Assembly: GCF_002310495.1 (NCBI RefSeq)
Contig: NZ_CP023344.1
Coordinates: forward strand, 1,178,001 to 1,242,000
Direction of reading: 5' to 3'
From: Nibricoccus aquaticus
GTDB lineage: Bacteria; Verrucomicrobiota; Verrucomicrobiia; Opitutales; Opitutaceae
DNA length: 64,000 nt
Shown: piece by piece, positions 58,465 to 64,000 of the stretch
Position numbering within the stretch: position 1 is the stretch's first letter
Layout: each line of letters opens with the position of its first letter
Notes under the pieces: generated by a model
Seen by the model: the letters and a program-made list of their open reading frames with translations, nothing else
What the model was told of the DNA's origin: nothing
The model's database searches: none
Position numbers and translations under genes: made by a program

Positions 58465-58494
58465 CCTTCTTTGCGCCTTCGCGTCTTTGCGTGA
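58465..58494. repeat. 8-bp spaced CTTTGCG word repeat
   Basis: CTTTGCG at 58469, CTTCGCG at 58477 and CTTTGCG at 58485. The same words form the inverted repeat between pgk and tpiA. Confidence 0.7.
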
Positions 58495-58572
58495 GCCTTC
58501 CGCCACTTCCGCGCACATCTCATCACCAACCCACCGCTCGACTCCACACGCCAACCACGAAACATCCCGCTC

Positions 58573-59499
58573 ATGCCCGCGCCCGCCACTTGGTCTGACT
58601 GGAGCCCGCTCAATTTTCTCCCGCCACTCACCGACCGCACCCTCGCCGAGCTCCTCGACGGCGGTCAGGCCTTTCGCTGGAACCGCCAGACCGACGGCAG
58701 CTACCTCGGCGTCTGGTCCGACTGCATCGCCCAAATCCGCCGCGACGAAACCGGCCTCACTCACTGGCGCTCCCCCGCTCCGCTCACCAAACGTGTCGCC
58801 GCCTCTCTCCCGATCTACTTCGGGCAACACGCCGCCTTCGATGCGCTCCTCGATGCACTCCCGTGGCGAAGCGACGCCCACCTCGCGCTCTGCCTGAAAA
58901 CCTTCCCCGGCCTCCGCATCCTCCGCCAGCCCTTCGGCGAGACGCTTCTCGGGTTCCTGTGCAGCGCCACCAAGCAGATCGTGCAGATCAAACAGATGAT
59001 GGAGCTCCTCGCCACCCGCCACGGCGCTTCGCTCGGCACTATCCCGGCTGATGGTACAACGGCCGCGAAAATCATCCACCGCCTGCCTGCCTGGTCGGAA
59101 CTCGCCGCCGTGCCCGAAACCCAACTACGCGAATGCCTCCTCGGCTTTCGCGCCCGCTACATCCACGACACCGCGCAATTCCTCGCCGCACATCCTGGCT
59201 GGCTGGAAGAAACCGAACAGCTCCCCTACGCCGAAGCCAAAGAACGCCTCTGCTCGCTCCCCGGTGTCGGCGAAAAAGTCGCCGACTGCGTCCTGCTCTT
59301 CGGCGCGGGAAAAATGGAAGCCTTCCCCGTCGACGTCTGGATCTTGAAGACGCTCGAAACCCGCTACGGTCTCAACGGTTGGAAGCCCGCACAAGTCGCC
59401 CAATTCGGCCGCTCGCATTTCGGCACTGCCGCGGGCTTGGCCCAGCAGTTTCTCTTCGCTTACGAAAGAACGGCGAAGAAGGCGAATATCCCAAGCTAA
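58573..59499 (+). CDS. OGG1-type 8-oxoguanine DNA glycosylase
   Basis: 308 residues. An N-terminal OGG_N domain (LAELLDGGQAFRWNRQTDGSYLGVW) precedes the HhH-GPD domain. The helix-hairpin-helix LCSLPGVGEKVADCVLLFG contains the Schiff-base lysine K235, and D254 lies in AFPVDVWILKTLE. The enzyme removes 8-oxoguanine from DNA and nicks the strand. OGG1-type glycosylases are known mainly from eukaryotes but also occur in scattered bacteria, including Verrucomicrobiota. It converges on the sigma-factor gene with a 30-base gap. Confidence 0.92.
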   Translation: MPAPATWSDWSPLNFLPPLTDRTLAELLDGGQAFRWNRQTDGSYLGVWSDCIAQIRRDETGLTHWRSPAPLTKRVAASLPIYFGQHAAFDALLDALPWRSDAHLALCLKTFPGLRILRQPFGETLLGFLCSATKQIVQIKQMMELLATRHGASLGTIPADGTTAAKIIHRLPAWSELAAVPETQLRECLLGFRARYIHDTAQFLAAHPGWLEETEQLPYAEAKERLCSLPGVGEKVADCVLLFGAGKMEAFPVDVWILKTLETRYGLNGWKPAQVAQFGRSHFGTAAGLAQQFLFAYERTAKKANIPS

Positions 59500-59529
59500 T
59501 CCGTTTCCACTCGTTCTCATGCATCCGTT

Positions 59530-61080
59530 TTAATCTGGTCGATAGACTGTTTTAAGATTTCGAAACGAAAGCCTCAGATAGTCGGCATCGACCGGGCGTT
59601 TAAGATACGGCATCAGCTGCGATGGCTCGGTCGGGAGTTGAGCGCTGTTAACGCGTTTGAATTCAGTCACTGCCTCATTGATCGCATCGAATGAAAGATG
59701 CACCGACTGCATCATCGTACTCCCTCCACCGGTATAGCTATAACGGGCATCATAGATATCATCGACGATCTTGTTTCGCAGGACCATGCGAGCTTCACCG
59801 CCGTCCGAGTCGATGACTCTTGTTTTATCCAATTTGCCGAGTTCGTAATTCTTCAGAATCGCCGGATCGATCTGAGGATCGAAATAGGCAGCCAGTTCTT
59901 CAGGCGCGCCCGGCAACGGACGCTTCGTTTCCTTTTTATACCGATCCAACGCGGCACTCAGAGGCTTACCAAAACGCTTAAGCGCAAGGTTCCTGAGGGT
60001 CGAAAGAGCATCGCGTGCCCCGAGCGTGGTTTCCACTTTCGCACTTTTAGCCGCCTCCAGCCAGTCATCCTCCGTGAGGTACGCCATCTCAGGAATTCGT
60101 TTATCCGGCATTTTATCCAACCAAGTGTGCAATGCCTTCACGCGATCCAGCCAGGCTTCGAGCGCGGACTCGATTTCAGGATCTCCGCCAGACGCCGCCG
60201 CGCGGACTGAAGCGAGTTCACTCTCCGCTGTGGCCAGCCTCTTCAACGCTGCTTCCTGTTTCGCGCGCAGCTCCCGGGAATCTTTCAGCAATGCCTCCAT
60301 CCGTTCTTCGAGCGAACGCGTGCGGGCTTTCTCAAGGGAAAGTTGGTGAGCCTCATAAAAAGCGACGCCGACGCTCAGGGTCAGCGCGGCGGAGAAGGCG
60401 ATTTTCTTCAGGGTTGTCATAAGAATGATCTGAGAACCTTGCGTGGATGCCGCTGCGAGCGCGGTTACTCCGGTTAGATTCGCCGCGAGCATCGCAGGCG
60501 CGGGCACGACTGCTTGCGCGGAGAGTTGCGTAGCAACCGCGGCCGCACCAAGGACGACGCCGCGTTTGCCAAAATAAGTGCGAAGCTGCTCGAGCGCCCG
60601 ACTCACGCGCTTTTGCGCAGCGGCTTCGGACGCGCCCAAGACATCGCCCACTTCTCGCAGGCTGCGATTTTCGAAGAACCGAAGAATCACGGCGCGCCGG
60701 TCATCTTCGCTCAGCGAAGCGACCGCTTCGTCAAGCAACGGCTCCATTTGCTCGGACGTGCCCACTGCGTTTTCAGCCGGATCATCCGTGAGCGGTTCCG
60801 GCCGCGAGTGAACGCGCGCTTCGCTGCGAAGGACATCTATCGCTCTGCGGCGCGTGACGAGAAACAGCCACGCCGCGAGCGGCTGTGTGGGCTTCAGTCT
60901 CTTTGCCGAGCGCGCCAGATCGATAAAGACGTTCTGAGTGACTTCCTCCGCTAGATGCGGGGCACGCACCTGCCGCCGGGCTGCGGAATAAACCAGATCA
61001 AGATAACGACGAACGAGCTCGGCAAACGCACACGAAGAGCCTTCCCGCGTGTAAGCCTGAAGCAGTTCGTGATCGCTCAT
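59530..61080 (-). CDS. ECF-type sigma-70 factor with membrane-spanning C-terminal extension
   Basis: 516 residues. Residues 5-90 are sigma region 2 (FAELVRRYLDLVYSAARRQVRAPHLAEEVTQNVFIDLARSAK) and about 110-170 region 4 (LSEDDRRAVILRFFENRSLREVGDVLGASEAAAQKRVSRALEQLRTYF). A hydrophobic, Ala-rich link (174-215) leads to MTTLKKIAFSAALTLSVGVAFYEAH (221-245), a membrane segment that itself looks like an N-terminal signal anchor. A coiled coil (246-297) and a soluble domain of about 215 residues, not recognised, follow. ECF factors normally end near residue 180. No anti-sigma gene is adjacent; the extension may replace it. Confidence 0.88.
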   Translation of the reverse strand: MSDHELLQAYTREGSSCAFAELVRRYLDLVYSAARRQVRAPHLAEEVTQNVFIDLARSAKRLKPTQPLAAWLFLVTRRRAIDVLRSEARVHSRPEPLTDDPAENAVGTSEQMEPLLDEAVASLSEDDRRAVILRFFENRSLREVGDVLGASEAAAQKRVSRALEQLRTYFGKRGVVLGAAAVATQLSAQAVVPAPAMLAANLTGVTALAAASTQGSQIILMTTLKKIAFSAALTLSVGVAFYEAHQLSLEKARTRSLEERMEALLKDSRELRAKQEAALKRLATAESELASVRAAASGGDPEIESALEAWLDRVKALHTWLDKMPDKRIPEMAYLTEDDWLEAAKSAKVETTLGARDALSTLRNLALKRFGKPLSAALDRYKKETKRPLPGAPEELAAYFDPQIDPAILKNYELGKLDKTRVIDSDGGEARMVLRNKIVDDIYDARYSYTGGGSTMMQSVHLSFDAINEAVTEFKRVNSAQLPTEPSQLMPYLKRPVDADYLRLSFRNLKTVYRPD

Positions 61081-61139
61081 TCATCTGACTATCGCTCGCG
61101 ACTAAGCGAAATCAGACAAAGAAAATTCGAGTCGGCGGA

Positions 61140-61520
61140 TTATTTCGAACGCTGGATGAGTTCCACCTCGTAGCCTTCCGGCGCGTCGATGAAGGCGATC
61201 ATGCCGCTACCGCTCGGCGTCGGACCATCACTCAACTCGTAGCCGCGCTCTTTCAAACCGGCGGCGAATGCCGTGAGGTCTTCGACTTCGAACGCGAGGT
61301 GCATGAGATCCGGCTGCACTTTCACGGGTTCGGCACCGGGCGGCATCTGACAGATCTCAATTTCCTCATCGCTGTTCGGCGTGGCGATGAATGCAAGCTG
61401 CGCGCCGCGCGGTGACGTGTGCCGGCGGGAAACTTTGAGCCCCAGTGCGTGTTCGTAGAATGCCACGGTGCGCTCGAGATCGTTCACGCGCATACGCGTG
61501 TGGAGAAGCTTTTTGACCAT
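61140..61520 (-). CDS. gloA: Glyoxalase I (lactoylglutathione lyase family)
   Basis: 126 residues from MVKKLLHTRMRVNDLERTVAFYEHALGLKVSRRH, a typical GloA start; the extra 23 upstream residues look non-coding. The metal ligands are in LLHTRMRV (His), EEIEICQM (Glu), DLMHLAFEVED (His) and GYEVELIQR (Glu). The enzyme converts the methylglyoxal hemithioacetal to lactoylglutathione. It sits between rpoC and the sigma factor on the same strand, 59 bases before the latter. Confidence 0.88.
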   Translation of the reverse strand: MVKKLLHTRMRVNDLERTVAFYEHALGLKVSRRHTSPRGAQLAFIATPNSDEEIEICQMPPGAEPVKVQPDLMHLAFEVEDLTAFAAGLKERGYELSDGPTPSGSGMIAFIDAPEGYEVELIQRSK

Positions 61521-61587
61521 GGTGTGGACGGTGCGGCGGTGAGCGGAAAAGGCAAATGTCCGAGAATCCCGGGCGTTGAATCCACGC

Positions 61588-61622
61588 ATGAAAAAGCCGC
61601 CGACGTTTCCGTTGGCGGCTTT
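61588..61622 (-). terminator. Intrinsic terminator of the rpoC transcript
   Basis: AAAGCCGCCGAC (61593-61604) pairs with GTTGGCGGCTTT (61611-61622, one G-T pair). On the minus strand Ts follow directly. It lies 32 bases after the rpoC stop. Confidence 0.85.
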
Positions 61623-61654
61623 GAAAACTGAAACGCTCAGTGCGTCGCTCTCGC

Positions 61655-64000
61655 TCAGGAAGCGGAGACCTCGGCGACTGGAGCCGCCTCGGGGATCTCG
61701 TCGCCGAATGGCAGCGTGACCTTGAGCTTTTTGTACATCGGGAGACCCGTGCCAGCAGGGATCAGGTGACCCATGATCACGTTTTCCTTGAAGCCCTTGA
61801 GCATATCGATCTTGCCGAGCGTCGAGGCGTCGGTGAGGACGCGCGTCGTCTCTTGGAAGGAAGCGGCCGAGATGAAGCTCTCGGTTTCGAGCGAGGCCTT
61901 GGTGATACCCAAGAGGATCGGCTCGGCTTCAGCGGGCTTACCACCGGCTTCTTCAATGCGACGGTTATTCGCAATGAAGGCAGCGCGGTCGATCTGCTCG
62001 CCCCAGAAGTACTCGGAGTCACCTGGATCCGTGATACGGACCTTGCGGAGCATCTGGCGGATGATGATTTCGATGTGCTTGTCGTTAATGGTCACACCTT
62101 GGAGGCGGTAAACTTCCTGCACCTGCGAGATGAGGAAATCGTACAGCGCCGATGGCCCGAGGATCTCGAGGATCTCGTGTGGATCGGCGGAGCCTTCGGT
62201 GAGGTGCTGGCCCTTGTGGACGACGTCGCCTGGCTGCACGATGATGTGCTTGCCGGCCGGGATGAGGTGTTCCTCCTCCTGCGAAGTCTCCTCGTTTTTC
62301 ACGACGAGCTTGCGCTTGCCGCGGATCGTTCCTTCGAAGGAAACGACGCCATCGATACGAGCCATCTCGGCCGCGTCTTTTGGACGGCGGGCTTCGAAGA
62401 GCTCGGCGATGCGGGGGAGACCGCCCGTGATGTCCTTGGTCTTGGACGCCTGACGTGGCGTTTTCGCGAGGAGCGCGCCGGGAGCGATGATGTCGCCCTC
62501 GTTGACCGAAATCTGCGCGCCGACGGGAATCGAGTAAGCAGCGAGCGGCTTGTTGGACGCGTCGCGGATTTCGACCTGAGGATTGAGATCTTCTTTATGC
62601 TCGATGACGACCGTGGCGATGCGGCCCGACGATTCGTCGAGTTCGCGCTTCACGGTGACACCAGGGATCATGTCCTTGAAGACGAGCGTACCACCCTTTT
62701 CAGAGAGGACGGGAACGTTGTACGGATCCCACTGCGCGAGCACGGCACCCTTTTCGATCTTCTCGCCGTCACCGATGGTGAGGAAGGAACCGACAACGAT
62801 GTTGTAGCTCTCGAGTTCGCGATCTTCGGAGTCGATGATCTGGATCGAGCCAGTCTTGTTAAGAACGATGGCTGCACCGTCAGCGGTCTGCACGAGGCGG
62901 AGACCCTTGTACTTCACTTTGCCGCCGGAGCGGACGCGAATTTCAGGAGTCTTGAATCCACCGGTAGCGACGCCACCAATGTGGAACGTACGCATCGTGA
63001 GCTGCGTGCCGGGTTCACCGATCGACTGAGCGGCGATGATGCCGATCGAGTCACCGGTCTTGGCGACACGGTTGGTGGCGGGATTGATGCCGTAGCTCTT
63101 CGCATCGATGCCGTGGCGGCTGGTCGATGTGAGGGGCGACATGATCTTCACGCGCTCGAGGCCGGATTCTTCGATCTTGGTGGCGATTTCCTCAGTGATG
63201 AGTTCGCCGGAACCAACGAGGAGCTCGGTCGGATTGAGCGGATTGAAGACGTCGTCGCTCACGCAACGGCCGATGATACGCTCGCGGAGACCGACGATTT
63301 CGTCGTCACCTTCAAAGATCGCTTTCTTCCAGACACCGTCGCGGGTGCCGCAATCTTCTTCGGCGATGACAACGTCCATGGCCACGTCACACAGTTTACG
63401 TGTGAGGTAACCGGCGTCAGCGGTCTTGAGCGCGGTATCGGCGAGACCCTTACGGGCGCCGTGCGTCGAGATGAAGTATTCGAGAACGGTCAGACCTTCG
63501 CGGAAGGACGACAGAATCGGGCGTTCGATGATTTCGCCGGATGGCTTGGCCATGAGGCCGCGGGTACCGCACAGCTGACGAACCTGCTGTTTGTTACCAC
63601 GGGCACCGGAGTCCATCATGATGTAGACCGGATTGATCTCAGGACGGCCGTCGTTGCCTTCGAGTTTCGCGAATACTGCCTTCGCGATCTTGTCGGTGGC
63701 ACCGGTCCAGATATCGACTACCTTATTGTAGCGCTCGCCGTCGGTGATGATGCCCTTGTTGAACTGGGCTTCGACCTCGGTGATCTTTTTGCGCGAGTCG
63801 GCAACGATGTCCTTTTTGTCCTCGGGGATGATCATGTCATCGATACCGATGGAAATACCGGCCTGCATGGCGGTCTGGAAACCGAGCTCCTTCAACTTGT
63901 CGAGGGTCTCGATCGTGATGACGTCGCCGGCAACCTTGTAGGTATTCAGAATGAGGTCACCGAGCTTGGCCTTCGGAACTGGGAAGTTCACGTAGCCGAG
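61655..64000 (-). CDS. rpoC: RNA polymerase beta' subunit, C-terminal part
   Basis: The frame is open to the window edge; 781 residues are visible. Bridge-helix region: [43 protein letters not shown]. Trigger/clamp region: [25 protein letters not shown]-terminal [29 protein letters not shown] is the conserved end of the catalytic body. The zinc site normally formed by Cys in DCGT plus a CxxxxxxCxxC segment is incomplete. DCGTRDG is present, but the rest reads [13 protein letters not shown], with Ser/Asp/Ser for the three cysteines. Probably follows rpoB upstream, outside the window. Confidence 0.97.
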   Translation of the reverse strand, partial: LGYVNFPVPKAKLGDLILNTYKVAGDVITIETLDKLKELGFQTAMQAGISIGIDDMIIPEDKKDIVADSRKKITEVEAQFNKGIITDGERYNKVVDIWTGATDKIAKAVFAKLEGNDGRPEINPVYIMMDSGARGNKQQVRQLCGTRGLMAKPSGEIIERPILSSFREGLTVLEYFISTHGARKGLADTALKTADAGYLTRKLCDVAMDVVIAEEDCGTRDGVWKKAIFEGDDEIVGLRERIIGRCVSDDVFNPLNPTELLVGSGELITEEIATKIEESGLERVKIMSPLTSTSRHGIDAKSYGINPATNRVAKTGDSIGIIAAQSIGEPGTQLTMRTFHIGGVATGGFKTPEIRVRSGGKVKYKGLRLVQTADGAAIVLNKTGSIQIIDSEDRELESYNIVVGSFLTIGDGEKIEKGAVLAQWDPYNVPVLSEKGGTLVFKDMIPGVTVKRELDESSGRIATVVIEHKEDLNPQVEIRDASNKPLAAYSIPVGAQISVNEGDIIAPGALLAKTPRQASKTKDITGGLPRIAELFEARRPKDAAEMARIDGVVSFEGTIRGKRKLVVKNEETSQEEEHLIPAGKHIIVQPGDVVHKGQHLTEGSADPHEILEILGPSALYDFLISQVQEVYRLQGVTINDKHIEIIIRQMLRKVRITDPGDSEYFWGEQIDRAAFIANNRRIEEAGGKPAEAEPILLGITKASLETESFISAASFQETTRVLTDASTLGKIDMLKGFKENVIMGHLIPAGTGLPMYKKLKVTLPFGDEIPEAAPVAEVSAS

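Overview
The window looks like a chromosomal piece of a member of the Verrucomicrobiota, probably Opitutaceae-like. The GC content is high, there are many secreted glycoside hydrolases, sodium:solute symporters serve carbohydrate loci, there is a DUF3826 protein, an exosortase, and an ECF sigma factor with a long membrane extension. Shine-Dalgarno sequences are nearly absent. The taxon is inferred from gene content only. No rRNA, tRNA, CRISPR array, insertion sequence or prophage was recognised.

Region 1 (1-35283) is a large plant-polysaccharide locus of pectin type. A GH95 enzyme (cut by the window edge) and a DUF3826 protein are followed by a terminator. Then comes a minus-strand arm of eight genes, read from 19964 down to 1717: an (alpha/alpha)6-type glycosidase, a DUF6298 protein, a DUF5060/DUF4038/DUF5605 protein, a GH43-GH28 fusion, a DapA/NanA-type aldolase, a symporter, a GH2-sialidase-like fusion and a GH78 rhamnosidase. 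At 20562 a LacI-family regulator starts a plus-strand arm: symporter, iron-dependent alcohol dehydrogenase, DapA-type aldolase, DUF1537 acid-sugar kinase, PdxA-type dehydrogenase, a sialidase-like beta-propeller protein, a large GH2 enzyme and L-rhamnose isomerase. Matching TATTTCATGAA operator-like sites lie inside the promoters of the regulator and of the symporter operon.

The most interesting proposal concerns this plus arm. Aldolase, Fe-ADH, DUF1537 kinase and PdxA2 form a complete chemical route for 3-deoxy-D-lyxo-2-heptulosaric acid (DHA), the keto-deoxy diacid of rhamnogalacturonan-II: pyruvate plus a tetruronate, then D-threonate, 4-phospho-D-threonate, and dihydroxyacetone phosphate plus CO2. 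The stereochemistry works on paper. It is a hypothesis, not a demonstrated function.

Region 2 (35311-44525) is mostly housekeeping: gap, pgk and tpiA on the minus strand, followed by two unrecognised small genes; a GH13 debranching-type enzyme; a secreted alkaline-phosphatase-superfamily protein; and mnmA.

Region 3 (44543-57253) holds a FUSC-type membrane protein, a GH27 alpha-galactosidase, an unrecognised EF-hand membrane protein, a GH106-type rhamnosidase and an M16 peptidase. Region 4 (57351-64000) holds an exosortase, an OGG1-type DNA glycosylase, the ECF sigma factor, a glyoxalase I and the C-terminal part of rpoC. That RpoC lacks three of the four cysteines expected at the second zinc site.

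Intergenic spaces are rich in two kinds of repeat. One is about 27-nt hairpins headed by GTAG or GGAG, resembling REP elements. The other is short tandem word repeats of 7-9 bases, with a different word at most loci.
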